The translations under genes were made by a program, and so were the position numbers. The notes beneath the pieces were generated by a model. That model had not been told where the DNA came from and ran no database searches. It saw nothing but the letters and a program-made list of their open reading frames with translations. Shown here one piece after another: positions 42,749 through 53,973 of a stretch of 64,000 bases of DNA (the first letter of the stretch is position 1; each line of letters opens with the position of its first letter). This DNA comes from Phialophora verrucosa (Eukaryota; Ascomycota; Eurotiomycetes; Chaetothyriales; Herpotrichiellaceae), in assembly GCA_002099365.1 (NCBI GenBank), contig MSED01000015.1, positions 3,100,001-3,164,000 of the forward strand, given 5' to 3'.

Positions 42749-44882
42749 ATGGCCTCCTCATCGGCTCCCACTCCTCCGCCGCAAGACCAGCGCCCACTGG
42801 AGAAAGACCATGTCAACCTGCGCGTCACGTACCTGGTTACGGGAAACCCGCGGCCTCCTCATTCTCTCGGAAATGTACATCTCAACACCACCGTCGCTGG
42901 GCTGAGGGCGAAGATCCAATCCGAGCTCCCAGAGCACCCTGCCCCCGCTGAGCAGAGGCTCATCTACCAGGGCCGTCCTCTGCTTCGAAACGAAGCCACC
43001 TTGCGAGATGTGCTTAGAATCGAGGTATGTTCTAATCTGACTACATCGACGACCCGGTTTGGTCTAATTGTCTTCCCAGGCTGGACAAGAACCCGGTCCG
43101 CTTCCATTTACCATCCACATCGTCATACAAAACCCTCAACCCGCTCCTCAACCTCCTCCTCCCCCAGCCTCTCTTCCTGCGACGAATCAACTGCAATACC
43201 AGCATCTACATGCAGATGCGGCCAACCCTTTTCGAGCGGCTGAGAACTCGGCGAACAGACTGCAAGAGTCGCTTGTCCGTCTCCAAGAACAACTCGAGGC
43301 GAATCGTGCAGACCTAAGATCGGTGCAACAGAGAATAGCTCTTCAACACACAAATCTGGCTGGCCCTCCCATGGCTGCGCATGTCAATGCGAATGGTCAG
43401 CCAACGCCCAATATCCTGCCGCCTGGCTTCGCCATGAACCTTCAATTTGGACTTCCATTCGACCCGCCGCAACAAATGCAACGACCTCCCGCTCGAACTC
43501 CGCATCATCCTCGACAGCCTTCAAACACAACTCCAGCTTCGCTCGCACAGCATCCGACAGGTGTTGGCAACTCCATGCGGAATCCCACGCACCAGAACGG
43601 TCCCGGACCGTACTCGCAACGGATGACCGTGGTGACCGAGACGTTAAGTTTCCAAGATGCAACCCACCGTCCTTCCTCCGCTCCTGGACAGCGCCCTCCG
43701 CTGCCGTCCCAGCAACGAGGGAACATCCCACCTCACACGTCACAAGCCAACACCTCGGCACCTGCCCCAGCCTCAACGGCTCCCGGTTTCAACTTATTTC
43801 CTTCAATGACAATGCCGCCCATTCCTGTCCCGCGACCTTTTCCGCAACCTCATGTGAGCAACCTGCACCCTTCGACCACTACAGCATGGCTGGTGTCTTC
43901 GCCGGACGGGCCGAGAGCGTTGCTCTTTGCGCCGGGCCACGGTTACTTTTCTTCTTTGTCACCCGTGGCAGCTCAACGACAACAGACTGGTGGAGCACCA
44001 AACTCTGAGAGTCGAACGAGCAATACAAATTCAATGCCTGTCTTTGAGCCGGATCAGGAGGCCAATGAGGACCAACAAGGTGCGGATCGTGCAGTCATCA
44101 GAGCCGACCAACCTCAGCCTGCAGTAGCACTGGGGCAAGCACCCCAAAACGGCCAAGAAAATGACCCGTTCGCGTTCTTGATTAATCGTGGATGGCTATT
44201 CCTGAGGCTTTATCTGTTCATGTTCGTCTTCTCCGAACCAGGAACGTGGAAACGTTGGCTCATGATCATTCTGGCCGCCATTGTTTGTCTCCAGCCACGA
44301 AACGGCCCTTTCATTCGCTTGATAAGGGCAGCTCGGCGACACTTTGACGCCCTTGTTGGTCCACCCCCGCGGCCAGCGGTAGCTCCACCGCGTATCGATC
44401 AGGCAGGTCAGCCCCTTCCTGCTAGTCCTCCAAACGAAGCTTCTGCGCAAAGACCGGCAAATGTTCGTGGCGCCGTCCAGATGACCCCAGAAGAGGCAGC
44501 GGCACGAATCATAGCAGGACGGCAAAATGACCAAGATCGCCAGCCGAGCTTCTGGAGAGACGTGTTGTACCGCGTTGAGCAGAGTGTGGCTCTATTTCTG
44601 GCAAGTCTGATCCCGGGTGTGGGCGAGCGCCATGTCAGAGCAAGAGAAGAGCAACGACGGGAAGAGGAACGAAGGCGTGCGGAGGCGGCGGCGGCGGCGG
44701 CAGCAGCAGCAGTGGAGAACCCGAATGGGTTGCAGGAAGAAGCCAAAGCCAATGAGCCAGGTAGGCAGTCTGCTGGAGAGAAATCGGAGGTCAACCTTAG
44801 TGGGCCTGGAGAGCAGAGTACCTCGAGTTCTGTCGAGGCCAGGCAGGAAGCCGATACTGGAGAGCTGCGGAATAGGATCTAA
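42749..44882 (+). CDS. HERP/Usa1-like ubiquitin-domain ERAD membrane protein
   Basis: Exons are 42749-43024 and 43080-44882; the 55 nt intron is GTATGT...TCCCAG, phase 0, giving 692 residues. An N-terminal ubiquitin-like fold runs from about residue 24 (VNLRVTYLVTG...LRAKIQSELP...EQRLIYQGRPL...TLRDVLRIE). A Pro/Gln-rich linker with a short coiled coil (LQESLVRLQEQLEANRADL) follows, then a hydrophobic hairpin at about 465-500 (GWLFLRLYLFMFVFSEPGTW, WLMIILAAIVCL) and a charged tail with an Ala run. UBL followed by a hairpin after a long linker is the pattern of mammalian HERP and yeast Usa1, scaffold of the Hrd1 ligase in ER-associated degradation. Identity with Usa1 is inferred from layout rather than close similarity. 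Confidence 0.72.
44684..44712 (+). repeat. GCG/GCA trinucleotide run encoding polyalanine
   Basis: About nine GCG or GCA codons within the C-terminal tail of the UBL protein, following an Arg/Glu-rich helix. Confidence 0.8.
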
Positions 44883-45237
44883 TGCTGAAGAACTCCATCA
44901 GCAGGACGGGCAGAAGCTCGGGATGAGAGTTGTTCTCGCATCACGATACTCCGTACTGAATCTGAAAATGTAGGGGATTTGGAAGACAAGTGTGCTTTAT
45001 CCGCTCTAATTCGAGGCCTCATCATCGTCATCTTTGTCGCCTTCGTCAATTTCGTTCTGTATCGATACTAGCCAATTAGTGGTACCGAAGGTACTTTCCG
45101 TCTGCCCGATTCGGTCATTTTGAGAGCTGCGTCATTGTGCAGCAGGAGGAGATACTGACGCTATTCTTGCTTTTCACTCCCTGTTCCTCCAAAATTGGCT
45201 CTGTTCCATGCTGTTATGACCATGCGGCACTGCGACA
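44883..45237. other. intergenic, upstream of psd1
   Basis: 355 bp, no gene; promoter and leader of the phosphatidylserine decarboxylase gene. Confidence 0.45.
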
Positions 45238-46917
45238 ATGGCTGCCACGGCGACTCGAGTAGGCAGGTCGTGTCTCTACCGCCGGTCGGTTTGTGACCTC
45301 GACGGAGGACGATTCCTATTCGAAGCTCTCCGCTATCCTACGCAACCTACACGCCCGCTCCACCTCCACCTCCGCCGTCCACCACATCCACAACAACGAC
45401 GATGCTTCTCGAACACCAGGCGGTTATTTGAAGAGCAGAAGGAACAGAAGGAACAGAAAAGCAACGAGAGCTTCACATCCCGCCTGGGCAAAGCATGGCG
45501 CTCGACAAAGATAGAATGGAAGCCCATCCCCGTCGGCCTGGGCATCGCATTCCTGGGGGTCTTCCAGTTTGTGCGCATGCGTCGCCGCGAAGGCGGTGCC
45601 TATGGCGACGAACCGCGTCCCCCGAAGCGTCAGAGAATCTACCCCTCCGGCGGCGGCTGGCAGGTCCAGATCATGTCCACCCTGCCTCTCAAGGCCATCT
45701 CTCGGGTCTGGGGCCGCTTCAATGAGCTCACCATCCCGTACTACCTGCGCGTGCCGGGGTTCAAGCTCTACGGCTGGATTTTCGGGGTGAATTTCGACGA
45801 GGTTGCAGAGCCGGATCTCCACGTCTATCCTAACCTGGCCGCGTTCTTCTATCGTGAACTCAAGCCGGGGATTCGCCCGCTGGATCCTAACCCCAATGCT
45901 GTGCTGTCCCCCGCGGACGCCAAAGTCCTGCAGTTTGGGACCATCGAGAACGGCGAGGTCGAACAGGTCAAGGGCATGACGTACAGCGTCGATGCCCTCC
46001 TAGGGAAGATTGCGCCTCAGTCGCCGAACCCACAGGCCCCGTTTAATATCTTCGCGCCCTCATCTCCCAAGGACAAAGACACACAGTCCAAGGCAGACAC
46101 GTCCGAAGACGTCTCCGCGGACGAAGAGTTTGCCAACGTGAACGGCATCTCGTACACTTTGCCGGGCCTGTTCTCTGGCTCGTCCGCCTCCTCGTCCTCG
46201 TCATCGTCGCAAACCCAATCCTCCACTCGCCGTCTCGAAGACGCATCCACCCAGTCGGCTCCCTCCTCCGAAGCCGCCGTCTCAGCCGACCTGGCGACGC
46301 AACAACAACCGTGGTGGTCGCCCTTCTCGCAGCCTACGCGAAAGTCCAGCCTGTACTACGCGGTCGTCTACCTGGCGCCGGGCGACTACCACCGCTTCCA
46401 CTCGCCCGTCAGCTGGGTGTGCACCACGCGCCGCCACTTCGCGGGCGAGCTCTACTCGGTGAGTCCGTACGTGCAGCGCACGCTCCCGGGCCTCTTCACG
46501 CTGAACGAACGGGTCGTGCTCCTGGGCCGCTGGAAACACGGCTTCCACAGCTACGTCGCCGTGGGGGCCACCAACGTCGGCTCCGTCGTCATCAACTTCG
46601 ACAAGGAGCTGCGCACAAACTCGCTCACAACCGACACCGAGGCCGATCGCCAGGCCGCCCTGGCCGCCGAGCGCGGCGAGCCCTACTCGGGCTTCAGCGA
46701 GGCCACGTACCAGAACGCGAGCAAGATCCTGGGTGGCCACGCGCTGCGCCGGGGCGAGGAGATGGGCGGCTTTCGCTTGGGCAGCAGTATCGTGCTCGTC
46801 TTCGAGGCGCCCGCGGGCAAGGAAGGCAGGCCCGGCTTGAAGTGGGCCGTCGAGAAGGGCCAGAAGATCAAGATGGGTCAAGCTCTGGGGTATGTACTTG
46901 ACCAGGAGGAGGGTTAG
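45238..46917 (+). CDS. psd1: mitochondrial phosphatidylserine decarboxylase proenzyme
   Basis: Converts phosphatidylserine to phosphatidylethanolamine at the mitochondrial inner membrane. An intronless 559-residue proenzyme. The basic, acid-poor N-terminus looks like a mitochondrial presequence, followed by a single span (PIPVGLGIAFLGVFQFV). Family blocks: YLRVPGFKLYGWIFGVNFDE, FFYRELKPGIRP, LSPADAKVLQFG, then DYHRFHSPVSW (substrate His region, about 383-394) and the self-cleavage site RLGSS with the pyruvoyl-forming serine at about 516. The site is LGSS rather than the usual LGST; the cleaving Gly-Ser bond is kept. A Ser-rich insert of about 80 residues lies between VDALLGK and PWWSPF, longer than in yeast. 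Confidence 0.95.
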   Translation: MAATATRVGRSCLYRRSVCDLDGGRFLFEALRYPTQPTRPLHLHLRRPPHPQQRRCFSNTRRLFEEQKEQKEQKSNESFTSRLGKAWRSTKIEWKPIPVGLGIAFLGVFQFVRMRRREGGAYGDEPRPPKRQRIYPSGGGWQVQIMSTLPLKAISRVWGRFNELTIPYYLRVPGFKLYGWIFGVNFDEVAEPDLHVYPNLAAFFYRELKPGIRPLDPNPNAVLSPADAKVLQFGTIENGEVEQVKGMTYSVDALLGKIAPQSPNPQAPFNIFAPSSPKDKDTQSKADTSEDVSADEEFANVNGISYTLPGLFSGSSASSSSSSSQTQSSTRRLEDASTQSAPSSEAAVSADLATQQQPWWSPFSQPTRKSSLYYAVVYLAPGDYHRFHSPVSWVCTTRRHFAGELYSVSPYVQRTLPGLFTLNERVVLLGRWKHGFHSYVAVGATNVGSVVINFDKELRTNSLTTDTEADRQAALAAERGEPYSGFSEATYQNASKILGGHALRRGEEMGGFRLGSSIVLVFEAPAGKEGRPGLKWAVEKGQKIKMGQALGYVLDQEEG

Positions 46918-47278
46918 CCCTGAGGAGTGTGATGCTGTGCAGTATAGCGTGGTGCAGTGTAGTGTAGTGTATCAATACGGCCTTGAATAAATGAATCCTT
47001 CTGCACAAGGGCCGTGGTGGACAATAGTTGGAGGGCCTCATTGTCCCCTGCGAGAACACATCACGCCAACAACGCCGTCAAGTGTGATGTTACGTTTCGT
47101 GCAGTGCCCAACGAAGACGAAACTTGACGCCTTAAGCAACTCCGAGACAACAAGATCCTGTTGGTCATCAATTCATTTCCTATCCATAAAGATTACTTTG
47201 AGGGCTTTCGCCCGCCAATTTCAACCAGCCAAGTGCCAGCACCACCACCGCCGTCGCCATCGCCAACCCCCTGGCTCA
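46918..47278. other. 3' flanks of two convergent genes
   Basis: 361 bp; no gene. A TGCAGTATAG/GTGTAGTGTA simple stretch lies near 46935-46970. Confidence 0.4.
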
Positions 47279-50200
47279 TCACCAGGTTGCCGCCCATGCG
47301 GCCACGGCCAACCAAGAAAACGCCGCCACGGCCACCAGCACCAGCACCGCTCTCTCAATGGCGCGAGCCATTGCAGCATCCGTTGGATGCACGCAGCAAA
47401 CAACACCCTCCTCGGTCCCCACCAGGACCCGTGTCAACTCGGCCATGGCCGTCGTGGCCAGAGGACCTCCTTCTCCCATCGAGTGGATCAACATCCACCC
47501 GCCCGGCAAATACGCCACCACACCAAACGCCAACAGCAGGGTGCCAGCTGTACGCTGGACAACCCGCTCGTCGGCGCTGATGGGCACCTCGTTGCAGACC
47601 AAGACCGCCCGAACGTTCTCCAAGCTCCAATGCTCGGCAGTGTTGCTGGCGCTGCCCAAAAGGACTCTGCGCGCAGGTTGGCTTCCGATTCGAAGCTGTT
47701 CGTCGTCGTCATCGTCTGAGTAATGGCTACCAGAGCTTGAGGCATGGGTGACATGCAATCGGTTGAGAGTGCTTGAATTGGAAGAGATATTTGCTAGGCT
47801 GCTTCCATTGGTGCCAAACGCTCGATGGCCCAACACACTGTGATTGTCGATGAAACTTTGTGCAGTTTCGAGCCCATGGCGAAGGTGCCGACTGTCTCGA
47901 AGGAATCTGGAAAGGTCACGGTCGTTCAGTGTGTATCCGCCTTCGTAGAGATGCCGCGCCAACAGTGCTTCGTCCTGAGTCGTGTACGGGTGTATGACAT
48001 TGTGGCTTACGTAGGAGTCCGTGTTCAAGCGTGGAATGAGAGTGTCAAAGGTGGTGGCAGCAGATTGAACAGCTTCAATGGGTGCTTCCACAGGATCTCC
48101 GACATGGCGAGTGGTGTTTTCACGGTGAGGAGAGGCAGCAGCAAAGCTTTTGTATCTTTCAAAGTCGCCATTGAGGACATTTGCGCCCAGATAGGGCAGT
48201 TCAGACGTTGAATCGCCTGCTAGCGCGCGTGGTGGTGTTTCGGTTGAAGAGTTCATGGTGCTCGGTGACACGAGTCTCGGGGCACAAGCGTTGTCTGGGA
48301 TCTTGGGCAGCAGAGAGCTTGACGCAAGAGCATGGGATATCAACAGCGCAGAGGAGTGTCGTGAAAGAGATTCCGAGGTGACGGATCTCGAAGTGCTGTG
48401 GTTCAGAGGTCTCGAAGTCAGAGTTGAATGATCAAATGGACTTGCAAGAGGGGCACGCGTAGAGTTTGAGCGACAGCGATGTCCGTCAGTGACTTTTCTC
48501 TGCTTGCTTGTGGCTCCAGAGCTCGCTGTTGTTGTGCTCGTTTGTTTGTTCTCTGCTGAATAGTCTCTGTGTCCTTGTCGGTCTGGGGTAAGCGGACTGT
48601 GAGCGTGATTCAGGTGGCCTTTGTGATGAAGATGTGGGCGCGGTCTGGACGGTTTGGACTGTGTCGAGTTTGAGAGCGGATCCCAAGGCGATACAGGAGT
48701 TCTGCCGGTCATGAGTGACGTGCATGTGTCAACAGTTTTTCTCTTCCGCAGGCGAAACCGTAGCTTTGATGGCGTGAAGAATCCACTGCGACTACTCTCG
48801 GGTCCCTCCTCCCAGCATTCATCGTCTTCCATCTCTCCATCGGTTCTATGGGGTGGAACAGCAATGGGCTCACCTCCCTGTTCATACAGTTGATAATGCT
48901 CGATGGCTGAATCGATATCACTCGGTCGTGATGATCCAACGTGAAAGGGGTCCGCCTCGGCGGCGTTGGCTTGACCGTGTCCCACCACCGGTCTTTGGTC
49001 ACCCTGCCTTCCAAGATCAAATCTGTCGCTCAGCAAGGCCGACTCCGAAGGACTGGTGTCTGCGTACTGGGAAACGATTTCTTCCAGCGTGGTAGAAGCT
49101 CGACCTTTCCTCCGCTTGGGCTCGGTATTTTCATCTGAAGTTTCGAAGATTGCACTTGATTCAGGGTGGTGATCAGCCTCGTGGAGAACAATATGTGCCG
49201 AGCGGACTTTCCGACACCGCAGGTTTCTTAGCCTTATGCCATCGCTACCGAGAGACGATGGCACGGGCAGGTCTTCGTCAGATGACGAGCTTGATGGACT
49301 GAGAGGGAATCGGGTCCCACTTGGGCTTGACGACGTTGGCTGGAGGCTTACTGCTCGGCGACCTTGGATCTGGGCATACGCAGAAGGCAGATCTGGGAAT
49401 ATCGGACGGGTGGCGCGGCGGTCTGGGCTGGAATAACACGTTGGAATATCCATGCTGATCTTCTGCAGGAGAGCTGAATCCGAATGGTGTGTCGACTCCA
49501 GCGAGGTGCGCCGAATGAACGGTGACAGCGACTGAGTTCTCGTCCAGAGACCTGGGTGTTCCGGGTTCAGGATGTGGGCGTTATGCTTTTGATCGACAAG
49601 TTGATTGTTCTGATAGAAGTGGAGGCCAAAACTCGGAGTACTGGCGAATTCGAATTCGAAGGGGGTTGGGCCATCAGAAGTCGACTTGAATCCCTATTCG
49701 GCCTTGTCAGGTTGAGAAGACAGAGCAGTACATGTACTCACAGCAGACAACGGTCGATGCGGTGTGTTGAGATGCTCTTTCACCAGATTATCTCCGCTCT
49801 TCCCACTGGAGGCTGAGGACGGCGTTGTGACCCTGAGCGAAGCCACGCAGTCTGAGCACGTCAGCAATCTCCTTGTCAATACGAGGCACGATTACATGCC
49901 TTCTTGTGGCGAGACAATCCTTCGCACTCCGTCAAATTGCGAACATAGGATGTGCTTGCTTAGAAACGAGTCTGGTTGAAGCGGAGTTTGCAAATGGCTG
50001 AGGGACAATTCTGACTCTTTCTCGTCCTGCTCACCGAGAGGAAGCGCACAACAATGGTCCGCGATGGTGTTTGTCCTGCTTTGTGTCTTTTTCAGGAGCG
50101 GGGTTGTGGAAGTCTCTGAACGACCAGGCGACAGCGCTAGTGATGATGGGTCCGGCCGTATGGAACTGTGGACGGAGGGCTTAAAAAGGTCGCTGTCTTG

Positions 50201-50374
50201 CACCACATGGCACCAAGGAGCACTGTACGATCGGACATGCTTCATTCGTATGCGTCCAACGCCCCTCGGAGATCCCATTTCGCCATCTTGTCCCGATTCC
50301 TGGTCTCTTTTCCAGCCCCTCTCATTGAGGCCCACGTCATGGCGCCATCTCAGCTCTGCCAGCTTCCAGGACAT
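47279..50374 (-). CDS. Ser-rich protein with C-terminal membrane anchor, function unknown
   Basis: Joined by hand from three exons: 50374-49896, 49832-49742 and 49693-47279. Introns are 63 nt (GTAATC...GCTCAG) and 48 nt (GTGAGT...AATAG); phases 2 and 0 agree, giving 994 residues. Without the two introns only the last exon is seen, from an internal ATG at 49453. Most of the protein is Ser/Thr/Arg-rich and probably disordered, with phosphorylation-like Ser clusters (SSSSSDEDLP). A folded-looking stretch at about 745-800 (YTTQDEALLARHLYEGGYTL) precedes it; the C-terminus holds two hydrophobic segments (TLLLAFGVVAYLPGGWMLIH, AVLVLVAVAAFSWLAVAAW) that would anchor it in a membrane. No named family. 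An alternative start is the later ATG near 50239. Confidence 0.68.
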
Positions 50375-51171
50375 GGTGGGAGATTCGCGATAGAGGGAAA
50401 GCCCGTAAGGTCTAGGATTTGAGCTCAAAAGAGGTGGGATGAAGGCACGAACTGAGCATGAACAAGCATTCGGCCAGTGACAGGCCAACGAACAGGAAGG
50501 AAACGGTTCGAAGAGTTATCTGGGACCAGGATCTCTTCCAAAAATTCCAGAACACCAAAATCGAGACAAGAAAACAGAATGATCACAGCCTACTCACGCT
50601 TCAAGCGGGGAGCGAGCAAGCAGGAAGTCAAAGCTGCGTCAACACAAGGAAAGATTGGACAAGGTACAACGAAGGTATAGCCGACCTATTGCTCCTGCCA
50701 GAATCATCCGGGCAGTAGCGATCGAGTCGTTGAGCAGGACGATATCAATGTTCAGCGGCGACGAAAGGTGTCGCGGAAGGAGGCATAATATGCGCCCGAG
50801 ACCGAACTGCATTGAACCTGCCTGGCATGATGGAGAATGACATCGGAAGCCCTTGGAACAATACACATTCTGGAAACACATACAGTAGATGGCACGGTAA
50901 ACAGTGGATGGACAGGACGTTTGAGTGGGAGCTGCCAATGTCCGCCGCTTGCACGCAGCACTGCCATGGGAGATGATGGAGAGGACGAAATAAAGAGGCA
51001 TCCCAAGTACGGAAACGCAATTCTCCCGCCGGTGTTCGTTGATGTCATCGATGTGTGCATTGACTCGGTGAGCAAGCCACAGTGAGCCACTCTCTAACCG
51101 CCTCGCCCTCGTCGAATGCTCTCCAACCATATTCCCTTCTATTCTTCAGGCTGGATCAGTTGACCGTCAAA
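50375..51171. other. divergent intergenic region
   Basis: 797 bp between the Ser-rich gene and the LysM gene; no supported gene. Serves both promoters. Confidence 0.45.
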
Positions 51172-51957
51172 ATGTCGCTGGCCGATTCTTGCTGCACGTG
51201 TGCGACGCTGCTCAGCGACGCAAAGATTCCTTACGACCCTGAGTCTGAGAAATCGCTGCTGCACAATCGACGACTCGACTGCTGTGCGCGATACATCTGC
51301 ACCGGATGTCAATATAAGAATCCGCGATTTCAAGATTACTGTCCATTCTGTCAGATATCCTCTGGCCCTTCGGCCTTACCGAGAGAAGGCCTTCGACTAC
51401 CTCCGTCCTACACGCAAACTGCGCGCGCGAGGAATGCTTCGAGGGCAGAATCGCCACCGCCGTCCTATGACGACTCGTTGACCCCCAAGCGAGTGCCTGA
51501 GCAAGGCGCTGAGCCTCCAGCTGATACTGAAGACACTGTACATTTCGTCGGCTCGGATGACTCGCTGCCGGCCCTTTCGCTCGCATACGGGGTGCCGATC
51601 CCCGTACTGCGCAGGCACAATCACCTCTACTCAGATCAACTGCTTCAGGCTCGGAAATGGATCCTTATACCCCGATCTCACTACAGCGGCCCTGCTTTGT
51701 CAACACCTCCTGACCCGGCGGAGGAGGAGAGAAAGACGAAACTGCGCAGATGGATGGTGGCTACCAAATGCGCGGACTACAATGTGGCCCAGCTGTACCT
51801 CAAGGGCAGTGATCACAACTTGGAAATCGCCGTGGAGGCTTTCAAGGCGGATGAGGAATGGGAGAAGAACCATCCTTTGGAGGGCAATGGTAAGGGCCGG
51901 GCAAAACCAAGAAGCCGCTTTGGACGGGGTGGAAGTCTATCTGGCCAGCTATCGTGA
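51172..51957 (+). CDS. intracellular LysM-domain protein with Cys-rich N-terminus
   Basis: An intronless 261-residue protein with no signal peptide. The N-terminal Cys-rich part (C7, C8, C10, C37, C38, C43, C46, C57, C60; YICTGCQYKNPRFQDYCPFC) looks like a zinc ribbon or paired CxxC knuckles. A PPPSYDD linker follows, then one LysM at about 123-167 (VHFVGSDDSLPALSLAYGVP, QLLQARKWILIP). A C-terminal helical segment (DYNVAQLYLKGSDHNLEIAVEAFKADEEW) resembles a CUE/UBA-like fold. This is the fungal cytoplasmic LysM family rather than the secreted chitin-binding effectors. The start is the ATG at 51172, the first in frame. Function unknown. Confidence 0.85.
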   Translation: MSLADSCCTCATLLSDAKIPYDPESEKSLLHNRRLDCCARYICTGCQYKNPRFQDYCPFCQISSGPSALPREGLRLPPSYTQTARARNASRAESPPPSYDDSLTPKRVPEQGAEPPADTEDTVHFVGSDDSLPALSLAYGVPIPVLRRHNHLYSDQLLQARKWILIPRSHYSGPALSTPPDPAEEERKTKLRRWMVATKCADYNVAQLYLKGSDHNLEIAVEAFKADEEWEKNHPLEGNGKGRAKPRSRFGRGGSLSGQLS

Positions 51958-52159
51958 GGATCTCTGATGGTCGGCGAGCCCCCCAGTGGCGGTACTCGCT
52001 CAACAACGCACCTCCTTCCAGGCCCAACTATACCGCCAAACTGCATGCCGCTCCATGAGTGCTCGAGACTGAGTCACCCCTCCGTCTGTTCACTCCGGCC
52101 CTTACTTCGCCGAGGTGTACTCAAGCCCGGCAGCACGGACGCACAACGCTCGCTCAAAG

Positions 52160-53125
52160 TCATGCGACAACCTCAAACCGATGCCTCTCTTGATCATCGG
52201 CCGCCAACGTCTTCACCGTCCAAGCCCACAAGTCTTCCTGCTTAGCCTCGTCATAGCTATCTACACTCGACTTGATCTGCTTTCTCCCCTCATAGTACAC
52301 TCCGTTGGTCGCCCTCTCCTTCTCATTCAACGCCGTGTACGCCAGAGAGGCACCGGATTCTTGTGGCTTGTGAATATTGCTTGATATTATCAGCCGCAGC
52401 AGCGGGACCACCGCGGGCATGATTCGATTCCAGATGAAGCGGAGAATTGGGTTATATTCCCTGGCGAGACCGGTTCCAGGCATGAGACCTGGATCGAAGG
52501 CCACCACCGTCCATTTCTTCTCCGGCACTTGCTTCAGGCGCCGAGCCAGAGCGTATGTCCACAGGATATTGCACAGTTTACTGGTGGAGTATCGGCCCTT
52601 CCCGTCGACGGTGAGTTCCTCCCCGGCGGGGTGTGCCAGTTCTTCAGCGGTGGTGTATTTGGCGTCGGGTAGGCCGCTCTTCTGGGCCGGATCATGTGTT
52701 CCACTGGCTGTGACGACAATGCGAGCCTCGTCTGCGAGGTATGGTTGGAGCAGATGGAACAGCAGGGCGTGGCCCACATGGTTGACGCCGAAGGTCGCTT
52801 CGAAACCGTCGGCGGTATAGTGGATTTCGGCAGGGAATTGCAGCCCTGCATTGAGAAGCAGGATTGCGAGGGGTGGGAATTTCTTCCCCCCCCAGGTTTT
52901 GACGAAGGACCTGACGTTCTTCAGGTCGCCCAGGTCTAGCGGCAAGAACTGGACATTGGTCTGACGGAGCTTTTGGTTGATGGCCATTGCGCTCTGAGCC
53001 GTATCTTTGCGAGATGCAATGACGACGCAGTGGTCTGGACGTTGCCGCGCGATCTCCATAGCAGCGTAGAAGCCAATGCCGGTGGTGCCTCCAGTGACGA
53101 GGACTGAATGTGTGTATGCAGACAT
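52160..53125 (-). CDS. short-chain dehydrogenase/reductase (retinol-DH / POR-like)
   Basis: An intronless 321-residue NAD(P)H oxidoreductase. Cofactor motif TGGTTGIG at 11-18, arginine after strand 2 (ASRKD, favouring NADPH), LDLGDL, LLLNAGLQ, catalytic Ser in TASGTHDP, YSTSK as the YxxxK pair, and DPGLMPGTGLAR for the PG motif. These fit the classical/retinol-dehydrogenase-like group. Substrate unknown. It is divergent from the DUF3505 regulator (848 bp apart) and convergent with the LysM gene (202 bp). Confidence 0.9.
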   Translation of the reverse strand: MSAYTHSVLVTGGTTGIGFYAAMEIARQRPDHCVVIASRKDTAQSAMAINQKLRQTNVQFLPLDLGDLKNVRSFVKTWGGKKFPPLAILLLNAGLQFPAEIHYTADGFEATFGVNHVGHALLFHLLQPYLADEARIVVTASGTHDPAQKSGLPDAKYTTAEELAHPAGEELTVDGKGRYSTSKLCNILWTYALARRLKQVPEKKWTVVAFDPGLMPGTGLAREYNPILRFIWNRIMPAVVPLLRLIISSNIHKPQESGASLAYTALNEKERATNGVYYEGRKQIKSSVDSYDEAKQEDLWAWTVKTLAADDQERHRFEVVA

Positions 53126-53973
53126 GATTAGAGATTCTGTTTTCTGAGCGCGCGATATTGTGTCTCCCGCGGCTGCGGTGTCTCGAACTGCAGAGAGAGA
53201 AGAGACTCCTACACCAACGATAACTTCTCACATATATAGACGTCTATACTTCTTCAAAGTCGAGGCACACACGAGGCAGACAGACACGGACAATCAGTCC
53301 CTCCGTGGCACTAGGCTGGCCTTCCCACCTCTGGCAGCCCATGGATGCGGAGCAACGAGCCCTCAACTCCCCCCAGAACTGATCCACTCCCCGTGCCCGG
53401 CGCAATATGATTGGGAACGGCACCGTCGCTGCGCTAACGTTAGCGATGCAGGTTGGGGCGGCGTGGACGCCAGGCGCCCCGTCGTGAATGCTCTTAGCGA
53501 GCTGTTCTCCGTCACTCGTAAATACGGAGGACTTGTTCCCGCTCGGTAGCACGCAAGTGTCTTTGATTACGAGACTACATCTTGGATTCCTAACCTCTCT
53601 TCGATGAGATATTTAGTGGCCTCGCCAGAACAACAACAGACGCTGACTCGGGCTCCGGACTTACAAGTAGACAGGTCCGAACCGTTCGAACAGAAACCTG
53701 TCTCCCATGCAAGACGTACGGGAGCTTCTTGTCCTAGGCCGTGGTCCATGACGAGGCCAAGTCGTGAACTGATCAAACAGAGAAGACGATCGAAAGTATC
53801 TGTTCCGCTACAATTCAGACAATCGGATTAACTGTCACGCTAGACTTCAGACGATTGAAAAATATCTGTACGGCTACAATTCAGATGATCGAAATATCTC
53901 TTCCGCCTGTAAACAATCGAAATACTTGTCCCGCTACACTCTGCGCACGAGACGAGCCATCCAAAGCAGCGCA
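53126..53973. promoter_or_regulatory. divergent promoter, SDR / DUF3505 regulator, with a repeat cluster
   Basis: 848 bp between head-to-head genes. The end next to the regulator ATG holds four imperfect copies of a ~33 bp unit, entered separately. Confidence 0.45.
53786..53943. repeat. four imperfect ~33 bp direct repeats before the DUF3505 regulator
   Basis: Copies start at about 53786, 53851, 53885 and 53914. The first two are close (GATCGAAAGTATCTGTTCCG, then GATTGAAAAATATCTGTACG, each continuing GCTACAATTCAGA or CTACAATTCAGA); the third and fourth are weaker (GATCGAAATATCTCTTCCGC and AATCGAAATACTTGTCCCGC). They end 31 bp before the ATG at 53974. They may be regulator-binding sites or leader repeats. 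Confidence 0.7.
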
